DNA of 64,000 nt from Streptomyces ficellus (GTDB lineage Bacteria > Actinomycetota > Actinomycetes > Streptomycetales > Streptomycetaceae): assembly GCF_009739905.1 (NCBI RefSeq), contig NZ_CP034279.1, positions 372,001 through 436,000 on the forward strand. The letters run 5' to 3'. The notes under the pieces were generated by a model that was not told the origin of the DNA, ran no database searches, and worked only from the letters and a program-made list of their open reading frames with translations. Positions 1-8,574 of this stretch are shown piece by piece (positions within the stretch are counted from its first letter, which is position 1; the number at the start of each line of letters is the position of its first letter). A program made the translations under genes and the position numbers.

Positions 1-1520
1 TCAACGACATCCTCGACCTGTCCAAGGTCGAGGCGGGCAAGATGGACATCAACCCGGAGGTCGTGGCGCTGCGGCAGCTCCTCGACTACGTCGAGGCGAC
101 GTTCCGGCCCATGACGACGCAGAAGAACCTCGAGTTCACCATCAGCACGGCCCCCGGTGTGGCCACCGACCTGCTCACCGACGACTCCCGGCTGCGGCAG
201 GTGCTGCGCAACCTGCTGTCCAACGCGGTGAAGTTCACCGAGCGCGGCAGCGTCGAGCTGCGCATCGAGATGGCCGTGGAGAGCGAGCTGCCCGCCTCGG
301 TCCACCGGGGCCTTCCGGTGATGGCGTTCCGCGTCAAGGACACCGGCATCGGCATCCCCGAGCAGCACCTGGAGGCGATCTTCGGTGCCTTCCAGCAGGC
401 CGACGGGACCACCAGCCGCAAGTACGGCGGCACCGGCCTGGGGCTGTCCATCAGCCGCGAGATCGCGCATCTCCTCGGCGGCGCGGTGACCGCCGAGAGC
501 GCGCAGGGCCGGGGAAGCACGTTCACCCTGTACCTGCCGGTGACGCGGGCCGACTGGGAGACCACCGGCTTCGCGGCCGGGCCCGCCCTGTTCGCGGCGG
601 ACGAGACGCCCGATGCCGCGGTGAGCGTTCCGCCGGCCCGCCCCGCGCCCACGCCCCGGCAGAAGAGGCGGCTGCTGGTGGTGGAGGAGCGCAACAGGGG
701 GCTGCTGTCCCTGGTCGCCGAGAGCGCGGTGGCCGATCTGACCGGCAACGGCGACCTGCCCAAGCGGTCGGCGGACATCGAGGTCATCACGGCGGTGGGG
801 GCGCAGGAGGCGGCCGAGAGTCTGGCCGCCGGGCCGTTCCACTGCGTCGTGCTGGAACTCGACATGCCGAAGGACGCGGCCCTGCAGTTCCTGGACGCCA
901 TGGACGGGGACGCGGCGGGGACGACCGTGCCGGTCCTGGCGCACAACAGCCGCCGGCTGGAACGGGCCCAGGAGGAGAAGCTCGAGTCCCGGGCGCACAC
1001 CCGGCCACTGGAGCTGATCTCCAGCCTCGACGAGCTCCGCGAGCGGATCGCCCTGCACCTGTCGGCGGAGGAACCGGGGGACGTCCTGCCGCTGGTACGG
1101 GCCGAGGAGACGCGCCGGCAGTCCTCCCAGCCGGTCGACGGCGCCCTCACCGGGCGTACGGTGCTGGTGGTGGACGACGACGCGCGCAACCTGTACGCCA
1201 TCAGCGGCATCCTGGAGCTGCACGGCATCGAGGTGCTGCACGCCGAGGACGGCCGCAAGGGCATCGAGGCGCTCAAGGAGCACCCCGAGACCGATCTGAT
1301 CCTGATGGACGTGATGATGCCGGAGATGGACGGTTACGCCGCCACCCTCGCGATCCGGGAGGACCCGGCGCACGCGCAGCTGCCCATCATCGCGGTGACG
1401 GCGAAGGCCATGCCGGGTGACCGGGAGAAGAGCCTGGCCTCGGGCGCCAGTGACTACGTGACCAAGCCGGTGGACGCCAACGACCTGATCGCCTGCATCC
1501 GGCGCTGGCTGTCCGCCTGA
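1..1520 (+). CDS. Hybrid sensor histidine kinase, C-terminal part (5' end outside window)
   Basis: The reading frame is open from base 3, so the start codon lies upstream. The visible part begins in the HisKA dimerisation helix (residues LDLSKVEAG), then a HATPase domain with an N box (NLLSNAVKF), a G1 box (DTGIGIPE) and a G2 box (GGTGLGLSIS). Two receiver-like domains follow. The first (about bases 660-1070) is degenerate: the acidic pocket reads VVEE and the phospho-acceptor position is Glu (VLELDMP). The second (about 1155-1515) is canonical, with VVDDD, LMDVMMP and a conserved Lys in TKPVD. It should autophosphorylate on His and relay to the second receiver. The PP2C gene follows 47 bp downstream, suggesting one signalling operon. 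The sensor region is not visible. Confidence 0.9.
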   Translation, partial: NDILDLSKVEAGKMDINPEVVALRQLLDYVEATFRPMTTQKNLEFTISTAPGVATDLLTDDSRLRQVLRNLLSNAVKFTERGSVELRIEMAVESELPASVHRGLPVMAFRVKDTGIGIPEQHLEAIFGAFQQADGTTSRKYGGTGLGLSISREIAHLLGGAVTAESAQGRGSTFTLYLPVTRADWETTGFAAGPALFAADETPDAAVSVPPARPAPTPRQKRRLLVVEERNRGLLSLVAESAVADLTGNGDLPKRSADIEVITAVGAQEAAESLAAGPFHCVVLELDMPKDAALQFLDAMDGDAAGTTVPVLAHNSRRLERAQEEKLESRAHTRPLELISSLDELRERIALHLSAEEPGDVLPLVRAEETRRQSSQPVDGALTGRTVLVVDDDARNLYAISGILELHGIEVLHAEDGRKGIEALKEHPETDLILMDVMMPEMDGYAATLAIREDPAHAQLPIIAVTAKAMPGDREKSLASGASDYVTKPVDANDLIACIRRWLSA

Positions 1521-1567
1521 GGCCCTCGTATCCCCCGTCCGTCGCCGACCGAGGAGTCAGCAGCACA

Positions 1568-4090
1568 GTGAGCACTCCTGAGCATTCCGGGCCCGCCACC
1601 GCCGGGTCGCCCGCCCCGGGTGACCCGGAGCCGCGGGTGCCGTCCCAGCTCCTGCCGGAGGACCAGCCGCTGCCGGAGGGCCGGTCCCTGCCGGATGAGG
1701 GGTCCTCCCCGGAGGAGGGGTCGGCGGTCGTGGCGGCGCGGGAGGCGACCGGGCTGGGCAGGCTGGCCGCGACCGTGGAGCGGCTGCGCGACGAGATCCG
1801 GTCCGCGCAGGCTGCGGCCGACGGCCGGGCCCTGATCGAACTGGCCAAGGGGGTCCTCGTCGAGCGGCTGCGCTGCGGGCCCACCGCGGCCGCCCACCAG
1901 CTCGCCGCACTGGCCGAGGAGTCGGGTGTCTCGCTGCTGGAGCTGGCGGCGGACATCGTCAACCAGGCGGCGCGGGACCACGTCACCGACATCGCGACCA
2001 CCTTCGTCCGGCGTACGAGCGGCGAGCCGGGCAGGGCGACGGACGACGACGGCGCATCGGTCGGTGTGCGGCTGCGGACGGCCGAGAGCGGCGCGCTCGC
2101 GGCGGGAGACACCCAGGCGGTCGCCGAGTCGCTGCTGGCCCACGCGCTGACGCCGCTGGGCGCCAACGCGGTGGCGGTGTGGACGGCGGGGCCGGACGGG
2201 TCGCTGACGCTGGCCGGGCACGCCGGTTTCCCCACCGACGAGGCGGGGCGCTGGCGTTACGTACCGCCGGGCGTGTCCACGCTGGCCCGTCAGGCGCTGA
2301 GCGAGCTACAGGCCGTGCGGGCCGCCTCCCAGCCGGCGGTGGGGCTGCCCTCCGTCGGCTGGACGCTCAACCCGGGTGGCGGGCGGATCGCCGTACCCGC
2401 CGGGACCGGTGGCCGTGTCCACGGCATCCTGGAGATCTGCTGGCCCGGCGCGCTGGAGCCGCAACCGCCGCAGATCGTGCGGCAGATCGAGGCCCTGGCG
2501 GAGCTGTGCGCCCACACCCTGGAGGGGCGGCCCGGTTCCACGACGGCTCTGGCCGCGGACACGCCGGCGACCCTGCCGGACCTGTCCGAGCTGGTGGACC
2601 TGGCGGAGGGCCTGTACGACCCGGCGCTGGTCCTCACCCCCTTCCTCGGGCCCGACGGCCGGCTCGCCGACTTCCGGATCCACCACGTCAACAGCCACTT
2701 CGCCGACCCGGCCGGGCGTCCCCGCGGCGCCGTGAACGGGGCGCTGCTGCTGGAGGCGTACCCCATGGCCATGGGGGGCAGCGAGCTGTTCGCCCGGATC
2801 GAGCGGGTGTACGCCACCGGTGAGCCGTTCCGTGCCCGGCGGATGACGCTGACCGCCCTGGTCGACCAGGTGCCCATCGCCGCCGTCGCGGACATCAGCG
2901 CCAGCCGGCACGGCAGCAGTGTGCTCCTGATCTGGCGGGTGGAGGACGAGGCGGCCCGGCTGGCCAACCTCCTCCAGCACGCCCAGCGCCTCGGCAGGAT
3001 CGGCGGCTTCGAGGAGAACCTCGCGACGGGCCGGATCGTCTGGAACGACCAGCTGTTCGACCTGTACGGGCGTCCCCGGACCACCCGGCCCGTACCGCTC
3101 GACGAGCTCGCCGCGCACGCGCACCCGGACGACGCCGTGTCGATCGGGCGGTTCCTGCGCGCGGTGCTGCACCACCGGCGGCCGGCGTCGGCGGCCTTCC
3201 GCCTCCAGCGTGCCGACGGCGTCACCCGGCACATCCGGGTGGTCGCCGAGCCGGTCCTCGACGCCGACCACCGGCTGCTGGCGGTGCGCGGCGCCTACCA
3301 GGACATCTCGGCGCAGCACTGGACCGAGGTGGCGCTGGCGGCCACCCGCGACCAGCTCGCCCACACCGAGCAGCAGGCGGCCGAACGCAACCGGCTGACC
3401 CTGCAGTTGCAGCACGCCATCATGCCGCCCGCGCAGGCGCCGCTGGACAGTCCCGGGCTGCACATCGCCGTGCGCTACCGGCCGGCCGAGTCGGAGTCGA
3501 TGGTGGGCGGCGACTGGTACGACGCCGTCGTGCTGCCCTCCAAGCAGGTGATGCTGTGCGTGGGCGACGTGGCCGGTCACGGCATGGAGGCCGCCACCAG
3601 CATGGTGGTGCTGCGCAACGCGATGCGCGGTCTCGCCATCACCGGTGCCGGGCCCGCCCAGTTGCTGTCCTGGCTGAACCTGGTGGCGCACTACCTCACC
3701 GAGCCGGTCACCGCCACGGCCGTGTGCGGGCTGTACGACCCGCACAAGGGCACCCTCCGCTGGGCGCGGGCGGGGCACCTCCCGCCGGTGCTGATCCGCG
3801 GGCAGAAGGCGACCACGCTGCGCACGGTCAGCGGCATACTGCTCGGGGCGCTGTCGGAGACCTCCTACGAGGAGGAGGAGCTCGCGATGGAGCCGGGCGA
3901 CACGCTGCTGATGTACACGGACGGGCTGGTGGAGCGCCGGGACGAGTCGGTCCAGGACTCCCTGGCGCAGTTGCTGACCAACGCCCGGATACCGACCACC
4001 ACGCTGGAGCAGCGGCTCGACGGCCTGCTGACGCACAGCAAGTCGGACACCGACGACGACACCTGTCTCATCGGTATCCAGGTCGTGTGA
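1568..4090 (+). CDS. ANTAR-GAF-PAS-SpoIIE PP2C serine phosphatase
   Basis: A cytosolic multidomain phosphatase of 840 aa, started at GTG with GAGG about 15 bp upstream. After a Pro/Glu-rich N-terminus there is an ANTAR-like helical segment (IELAKGVLVERL to about residue 140), a GAF-like region, two PAS regions (the clearer one around residues 470-580), a short coiled stretch and a SpoIIE/PP2C domain. PP2C metal-site signatures are GGDWYD, VGDVAGHGMEAA, YTDGLVE and DDDTCLIGI. Family members dephosphorylate STAS anti-anti-sigma factors. The STAS gene at 8155-8502 is a plausible target. An ANTAR module normally binds RNA terminator loops, so its presence on a phosphatase may be vestigial or regulatory. 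Confidence 0.88.
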   Translation: MSTPEHSGPATAGSPAPGDPEPRVPSQLLPEDQPLPEGRSLPDEGSSPEEGSAVVAAREATGLGRLAATVERLRDEIRSAQAAADGRALIELAKGVLVERLRCGPTAAAHQLAALAEESGVSLLELAADIVNQAARDHVTDIATTFVRRTSGEPGRATDDDGASVGVRLRTAESGALAAGDTQAVAESLLAHALTPLGANAVAVWTAGPDGSLTLAGHAGFPTDEAGRWRYVPPGVSTLARQALSELQAVRAASQPAVGLPSVGWTLNPGGGRIAVPAGTGGRVHGILEICWPGALEPQPPQIVRQIEALAELCAHTLEGRPGSTTALAADTPATLPDLSELVDLAEGLYDPALVLTPFLGPDGRLADFRIHHVNSHFADPAGRPRGAVNGALLLEAYPMAMGGSELFARIERVYATGEPFRARRMTLTALVDQVPIAAVADISASRHGSSVLLIWRVEDEAARLANLLQHAQRLGRIGGFEENLATGRIVWNDQLFDLYGRPRTTRPVPLDELAAHAHPDDAVSIGRFLRAVLHHRRPASAAFRLQRADGVTRHIRVVAEPVLDADHRLLAVRGAYQDISAQHWTEVALAATRDQLAHTEQQAAERNRLTLQLQHAIMPPAQAPLDSPGLHIAVRYRPAESESMVGGDWYDAVVLPSKQVMLCVGDVAGHGMEAATSMVVLRNAMRGLAITGAGPAQLLSWLNLVAHYLTEPVTATAVCGLYDPHKGTLRWARAGHLPPVLIRGQKATTLRTVSGILLGALSETSYEEEELAMEPGDTLLMYTDGLVERRDESVQDSLAQLLTNARIPTTTLEQRLDGLLTHSKSDTDDDTCLIGIQVV

Positions 4091-4114
4091 CCGGCGCGGC
4101 ACCGAGGAGGGCAC

Positions 4115-4714
4115 ATGTCCCGGCGACTGACAGACCTGTCGCGGAGCGGCACCGCGGAGTGCGTGCGCTCCGGGACTTCTCCGGGTACCGGGTCTCCGGG
4201 GGCCGGGTCTCCGGGGGCCGGATCTCAGGGGGCCGGGCGGGATGGTGCCGCCCAGGCCGCCCGGGAGGTCGTCGAACTGCTCGAGGTGCTGTGGAACAGG
4301 GGCGGGGAGGGGACCTCTCCCGCGCCGGTCTCCTCGTCGCAGCTGCGCGTGCTGTACGTCCTGGACCGGGACCGGCCCATCAACCTGCGCACGCTGGGCG
4401 ACGTCCTGGGGTCGGCGCCGTCGTCCGTGAGCCGGATGTGCGACCGGCTCGACGCGCTCGGGCTGATCGAACGCTCCCCCAGTACCGCCAGCCGGCGGGA
4501 ACTGGAGCTGCGGCTGACCGGCCGCGGCGAGAAGTACCTGCGCGACCTGCGCGCCCGGCGCGAGACCGCGCTGCTCGACGTCATCTCCGCCCTGTCCGCC
4601 GCGGAGTGCTCAGCGCTGGCGGCCGGGCTGAACGGCTTCCGGGCCGCCCTGGAGGACGGTGAGGCGCGGCAGGCGGCGGACGGCGGCGGTCCGGCGTCCG
4701 CCACCGCCCCCTGA
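4115..4714 (+). CDS. MarR-family transcriptional regulator
   Basis: A 199-aa protein with a GAGGAGG ribosome site 7 bp before ATG. Residues 1-45 are low-complexity and Gly/Pro/Ser-rich, produced by a 15-bp tandem DNA repeat. Residues about 48-185 form a MarR winged helix with the recognition segment SSVSRMCDRLDALGLIER and the wing (SRRELELRLTGRG). It follows the PP2C gene by 24 bp and is probably co-transcribed. It should be a dimeric DNA-binding repressor, but no ligand can be assigned. It converges with the YihY gene. Confidence 0.85.
   Translation: MSRRLTDLSRSGTAECVRSGTSPGTGSPGAGSPGAGSQGAGRDGAAQAAREVVELLEVLWNRGGEGTSPAPVSSSQLRVLYVLDRDRPINLRTLGDVLGSAPSSVSRMCDRLDALGLIERSPSTASRRELELRLTGRGEKYLRDLRARRETALLDVISALSAAECSALAAGLNGFRAALEDGEARQAADGGGPASATAP
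4193..4237 (+). repeat. 15-bp tandem repeat, three copies, in MarR coding region
   Basis: Three consecutive 15-bp units related to tctccgggggccggg, the last two with one or two substitutions. Each encodes Ser-Pro/Gln-Gly-Ala-Gly. The repeat keeps frame and lies in the disordered N-terminus, so copy-number change would lengthen or shorten the linker without frameshift. Confidence 0.8.
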
Positions 4715-4760
4715 GTCGCGGTCCGCCGAGTCCGCGGTCGCGTGAAGCCGGTTCCCTGAG

Positions 4761-5726
4761 TCAGGGGCCGGGTCCGGGGTCGGGGTGGGCGGCCCGGGTG
4801 ATGCCCGCTCGGGCGGCTTCGAGCTGCGCGGCGAACGCGATGCCCAGGAAGAGCGCCACGCCGGTCACGTTGGCCCACAGCAGCAGGGCGACGAACGCGC
4901 TGAGGGGACCGTAGACGGCGCCGAACGATCCGCTCTCGTTGATGTAGAGGGCCAGCAGGGCGGTCGCGCCGACCCACAGGACCAGGTGGACGCCCGAGCC
5001 GAAGATGAGCCACGTGTAGCCGGGCTGGTCGCGCCGGGGCGCCCAGCGGAAGATGACGGCCGAGGCGACGGCGGCGAGGACGATCCCGGCCGGCAGGTGC
5101 AGGTGCTGCCACCAGGTGAGTGCGGACGGCGGCCAGTGCAGCGCCTCCACCACGGCCTCCCCGATCTCCCCGCCGGCGACGATGGCGAGGAACCCGCCGC
5201 CGAGCGGGAGCCCCGCGAACAGGGCGAGCAGCACGCCCCTGCCGTACTTCACGGGGAAGGGGCGGTCGCGCTCGATGCCGTAGATGCGGTTGCAGCCGCG
5301 TTCGATCTGTCCCATGGCCGAGGCGAGGTTGACGACCGCGAAGCCGAGGCCCAGCCACATCGCTACGGCTCCGGCGGTGTTCCCGCCGGCGCTGCGGCGC
5401 GTGTCGGAGAAGACCTGGCCCACCACTTCCCCGCTGACGCCCGGCACGATCCGGGCCAGGGCCAGCTCGATGGCGCGTCCCACGCTCTCGACGTGCGTGG
5501 TGGTGGCGATGCCGACCAGTGCGATGGTGAACGGCACGATGCCGAGCACCACCTGGTAGCCGAGACTGCGGGCGGAACTGAACCCGTCCGCGTAGCGGAA
5601 CCGGGTGAAGGAGTCGGTGACGAGCTTCCGCCCTCCGTAGCGCCGGAGGGCGGAGTACGCCTCGTCGCCGGACAGTTCCTCACCGGCCATGTCCCGGGTC
5701 TGCGGTACGTGTACGACCGTCCCCAT
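4761..5726 (-). CDS. YihY/virulence factor BrkB family membrane protein
   Basis: A 321-aa integral membrane protein of the YihY/BrkB family (once misnamed ribonuclease BN). Six hydrophobic segments are visible, starting at LGYQVVLGIVPFTIALVG and ending at LLLWANVTGVALFLGIAFAA. The family signature around YGAVYGPLSAFVALLLW is present. The transported or sensed substrate is unknown. The gene starts 18 bp after the sigma-factor stop and is probably in the same operon, suggesting a role in envelope or osmotic stress. No good ribosome site precedes the first ATG. The Met at residue 13 is an alternative start. Confidence 0.85.
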   Translation of the reverse strand: MGTVVHVPQTRDMAGEELSGDEAYSALRRYGGRKLVTDSFTRFRYADGFSSARSLGYQVVLGIVPFTIALVGIATTTHVESVGRAIELALARIVPGVSGEVVGQVFSDTRRSAGGNTAGAVAMWLGLGFAVVNLASAMGQIERGCNRIYGIERDRPFPVKYGRGVLLALFAGLPLGGGFLAIVAGGEIGEAVVEALHWPPSALTWWQHLHLPAGIVLAAVASAVIFRWAPRRDQPGYTWLIFGSGVHLVLWVGATALLALYINESGSFGAVYGPLSAFVALLLWANVTGVALFLGIAFAAQLEAARAGITRAAHPDPGPGP

Positions 5727-5744
5727 GCCCGTGATCGTCCGGGC

Positions 5745-6593
5745 TCAGTCCACGGTGAGCAAGCCGGCTCGCAGGCGCGCCAGGATGCGGGTGAGCAGGC
5801 GGGAGACGTGCATCTGGGAGACCCCGAGGCGCTCGCCGATCTGGGACTGGGTGAGCTCCTCGACGAAGCGCAGGTGCAGGATCTGGCGGTCGCGGTCGTC
5901 GAGCTCGTGGATGAGGGGGGCGAGGGACTGGAAGTTCTCGACCAGTTCCATGCCCGGGTCGTCCGCGCCGATGAAGTCGGCCAGGGCCGCGTCGTCGTCC
6001 TCGCCGCTGTTGATCGCGGCGTCGAGGGAGGTGGAGTTGTACCCGTTGGAGGCCAGCCGGGCCTCGATGACCTCGTCCTCCGAGAGGCTCATCAGGGCGG
6101 CCAGTTCGCTCACCTTGGGGGCGCGGCCGAGCCGGGTGCTCAGCTCCTCGGTGGCCTTGGCCAGCTCGACGCGGGCCTCCTGGAGGCGGCGCGGCACGTG
6201 CACGGCCCACGAGGTGTCGCGGAAGAACCGCTTGATCTCGCCGACGATGTACGGCACGGCGAAGGTCGGGAACTCCACCTCGCGGGAGAGCTCGAACCGG
6301 TCGATCGCCTTGATCAGGCCGATCATGCCGACCTGGACGATGTCCTCCATCTGGTCGCCGCGGCTGCGGAAGCGGCCGGCGGCGTACCGGACGAGCGACA
6401 TGTTCATCTCGATGAGGGTGTTGCGTGCGTACTGGTACTCCGGCGTGCCCTCTTCGAGGACCGCGAGCTTGTCGAAGAACATCTTCGACAGGGCGCGAGC
6501 GTCCTTCGGCGCCAGGCTCTCCGGAGCGGTCACCTCCGGCAGCTCCGCGACACCGGTCTTCGTGCCCGCGCCCATCGCCACAGCGGTCGTCAT
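5745..6593 (-). CDS. SigB/SigF-type RNA polymerase sigma factor
   Basis: A group 3 sigma factor of 282 aa. The ATG at 6593 is chosen because GGGAGGGG lies 8 bp upstream. An upstream in-frame ATG at 6740 would add 49 residues unlike the family and overlap the promoter. Region 2 contains DIVQVGMIGLIKAIDRFE and the -10 recognition helix (FPTFAVPYIVGEIKRFFRD). Region 3 and a region 4 HTH (TQSQIGERLGVSQMHVSRLL) follow. The family directs general, osmotic or oxidative stress regulons and is held by RsbW-like kinases. The kinase and STAS genes lie 1.6-2.5 kb upstream on the same strand. Confidence 0.92.
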   Translation of the reverse strand: MTTAVAMGAGTKTGVAELPEVTAPESLAPKDARALSKMFFDKLAVLEEGTPEYQYARNTLIEMNMSLVRYAAGRFRSRGDQMEDIVQVGMIGLIKAIDRFELSREVEFPTFAVPYIVGEIKRFFRDTSWAVHVPRRLQEARVELAKATEELSTRLGRAPKVSELAALMSLSEDEVIEARLASNGYNSTSLDAAINSGEDDDAALADFIGADDPGMELVENFQSLAPLIHELDDRDRQILHLRFVEELTQSQIGERLGVSQMHVSRLLTRILARLRAGLLTVD

Positions 6594-6668
6594 TGCCCTG
6601 TCCCCTCCCACGTGAACGGCCGCTCGGAGCGGCCACATGTTGATCTCTGGCGAGCCAGTGATCAGCGC

Positions 6669-6693
6669 GTACCCCGGTTCATGCATCTCATGC
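6669..6693 (-). promoter_or_regulatory. Candidate SigB-type promoter for the sigma gene
   Basis: On the minus strand GCAT (6693-6690) and GGGTAC (6674-6669) are separated by 15 bp. This fits the Streptomyces SigB consensus as I recall it, GNNT-N14-16-GGGTAC/T. Transcription would start near 6662, leaving a leader of about 70 nt before the ATG at 6593. The spot lies in the only A/T-rich patch of the neighbourhood (6690-6722). Autoregulation is inferred. Confidence 0.55.
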
Positions 6694-6768
6694 ACACAAA
6701 TTTTTATCCGGTCGGCGTTTTTTTCCGGGACGGCCTCCAAGGGGACCGCAGGGCGCCGCGGGACGCGG

Positions 6769-7998
6769 TCACAGGAAGCGTCTGATGGGCGTGACGGCCG
6801 CTTCGAGGACGCGGTCGAGGACGGGCCGGCGCCGCCAGCGGGTCGGCGTGACGGGCAGGCTGCGGGCGAGGTCCTCGTCGAAGTCCCGGTCGAGGGTGGC
6901 GGTGAAGGACTCGTCGAGCACGGCGAGCATCACCTCTTCGTCGTGGTCCATCGAGCGCCGGTTGAAGTTGGTGGATCCGATCAGGGACGCCACGTCGTCC
7001 ACCGTGATGATCTTGGCGTGCATCATGGTGGGCTCGTACTGACGGATCTCGACGCCCGCCGCGAGCAGGTCGCTGTAGTGGCGTTGTCCCGCCAGCTGGC
7101 TGGCTCGCTGGTCGGTGTGCTCGCCGGGCAGCAGGATCTGCACGGTCACCCCGCGCCGGGCGGTGGCGCAGAGCAGGTCGGCGAAGTACTCGTCGGGGGC
7201 GAAGTAGGCGGTGGCCAGGCGGAAGCGCTTCTGGGCGGAGGTGAGCATGACCCGGATGAGGGTCTGCATGTCCTGCCACCCGATGCTGGCGGACCCGCGC
7301 ACCACCTGGACGATCGCGTCTCCGTGCTGGGTGTGTTCGGTGAAGCGGTCCCGGGAGTCGAACAGTTCCGTGTGGCATTCCGCCCAGTTCTGCGCGAACG
7401 CGGCGGCGATGCCGTCGACGGCGGGGCCGCGCACCTGGACGTGCGTGTCCCGCCACTCGCCGGGGTTGCGGGCGTCGCCGCACCACTCCTGGGCGATGCC
7501 CACCCCACCCGTGAACGCGGTGTGCTCGTCGACGATCAGGGCCTTGCGGTGACAGCGGTGGTTCTGCTTGAGCGGTGAGAGCCACAGGGGCTTGCGGAAC
7601 CAGGCCACGTCGACGCCTGCGGCCTCCATGTCGTCGAGGAGGCCGGTCTCTATCTGCCGGGCGCCGAAGCCGTCGAGCAGCAGCCGGACGCGTACGCCGT
7701 GCCGGGCTCGGTCGGCGAGGGCGCCGGCGAACTCGCGGGCGATGTCCCCCTGCCAGTAGACGAAGGTCATCATGTCGATGGTGTGCTCGGCGCCGCGGAT
7801 GGCCCGCAGCATGGCGGGGAAGATCTCGTCGCCGTTGCGCAGCCGGAGGAGTTCGTTGCCCTCGGTGGCGGCGGCTCCGATCAGCCGTTCCAGGCGCCGG
7901 CGCAGGCGCTGCTTCTGTTCCTGGGCGGACATGGCGGACATCGGTGGCGCGGCCAGGTCAGCGGGTTCACCGGGTCTGATGGGGTCACTGACATGCAT
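6769..7998 (-). CDS. Phospholipase D / cardiolipin synthase-like protein
   Basis: A 409-aa protein with two PLD catalytic motifs, HRKALIVD at residues 150-157 followed by TGG, and HAKIITVD at 327-334 followed by GSTN. Two HKD motifs and the length match bacterial cardiolipin synthases, but the usual N-terminal membrane segments are missing, so it is a soluble or peripheral phosphatidyl-transferring or hydrolysing enzyme. The ATG at 7998 has GGAG 8 bp upstream. It sits between the sigma factor and its presumed regulators, which points to membrane-lipid remodelling in the stress response. Confidence 0.85.
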   Translation of the reverse strand: MHVSDPIRPGEPADLAAPPMSAMSAQEQKQRLRRRLERLIGAAATEGNELLRLRNGDEIFPAMLRAIRGAEHTIDMMTFVYWQGDIAREFAGALADRARHGVRVRLLLDGFGARQIETGLLDDMEAAGVDVAWFRKPLWLSPLKQNHRCHRKALIVDEHTAFTGGVGIAQEWCGDARNPGEWRDTHVQVRGPAVDGIAAAFAQNWAECHTELFDSRDRFTEHTQHGDAIVQVVRGSASIGWQDMQTLIRVMLTSAQKRFRLATAYFAPDEYFADLLCATARRGVTVQILLPGEHTDQRASQLAGQRHYSDLLAAGVEIRQYEPTMMHAKIITVDDVASLIGSTNFNRRSMDHDEEVMLAVLDESFTATLDRDFDEDLARSLPVTPTRWRRRPVLDRVLEAAVTPIRRFL

Positions 7999-8154
7999 GC
8001 TGCTCGCTCCAGGCTCGCGGCGGACTCGCGTCCGCGTCCGTTCCGACGAAGCTCCACATTCCCTGTCGGGGGTGTTCCACTCCGGGGAGTCCCGCTTCGA
8101 GGCGTCCGCTGCGAGGTGGCCGCCGCGAGGGTCCGCGCGGCGGGGGTCGCCGGC

Positions 8155-8502
8155 TCACCCCGCGAGGGCGTCGCCGACCGTGTCGTACAGCGGGATGGCC
8201 GCGGTGAGACCCACCAGCTCGATGAGCCGGAGCACCGAGGGCTGGGGGTTCGCCAGGCGGAGCCAGCCCCCTTCCGCCCGCGCGTCCCGCTGGACCCGGA
8301 GGAAGGCGTTGACTCCGGAGGAGTCCATGAAGGTCAGGTCGGAAAGGTCCAGCAGCAGGCGGTGGACGCCCTCCGCCCGGACGGACCCGACCGCCTCGTC
8401 GAACAGGGGCACCCCGTCGTAGTCGAGTTCCCCTCTGACCGTCAGGACCCCGACACCTGCCGGACGCACCTCGATGCCGACCCGCACCCCGGACTGTTCC
8501 AT
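8155..8502 (-). CDS. STAS-domain anti-sigma factor antagonist
   Basis: A 115-aa STAS protein of the RsbV/SpoIIAA type. The start at 8502 has a strong GAGGAGAAGG site. An upstream ATG at 8553 would add an Arg-rich extension unlike the family. The conserved loop LTFMDSSGVNAF carries the Ser (61 or 62) that the partner kinase phosphorylates. In the unphosphorylated form it should capture the kinase and free the sigma factor. The kinase gene lies 72 bp upstream on the same strand. Confidence 0.9.
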   Translation of the reverse strand: MEQSGVRVGIEVRPAGVGVLTVRGELDYDGVPLFDEAVGSVRAEGVHRLLLDLSDLTFMDSSGVNAFLRVQRDARAEGGWLRLANPQPSVLRLIELVGLTAAIPLYDTVGDALAG

Positions 8503-8574
8503 TTCCCGCCTTCTCCTCAAGCCCGCCCTCGGTACCCCTCGCGGAGGCACCACCGCTGCTGCCGCCCGGCGCCG

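Noticed and set aside
2306..4114. A 602-codon minus-strand frame opposite the PP2C gene
   Set aside because: The codon pattern is that of an antisense shadow and the plus-strand PAS/PP2C motifs are unambiguous.
6594..6740. Longer start for the sigma factor at 6740
   Set aside because: The extension is unlike sigma-factor N-termini, runs across the A/T-rich promoter patch, and the ATG at 6593 has a much better ribosome site.
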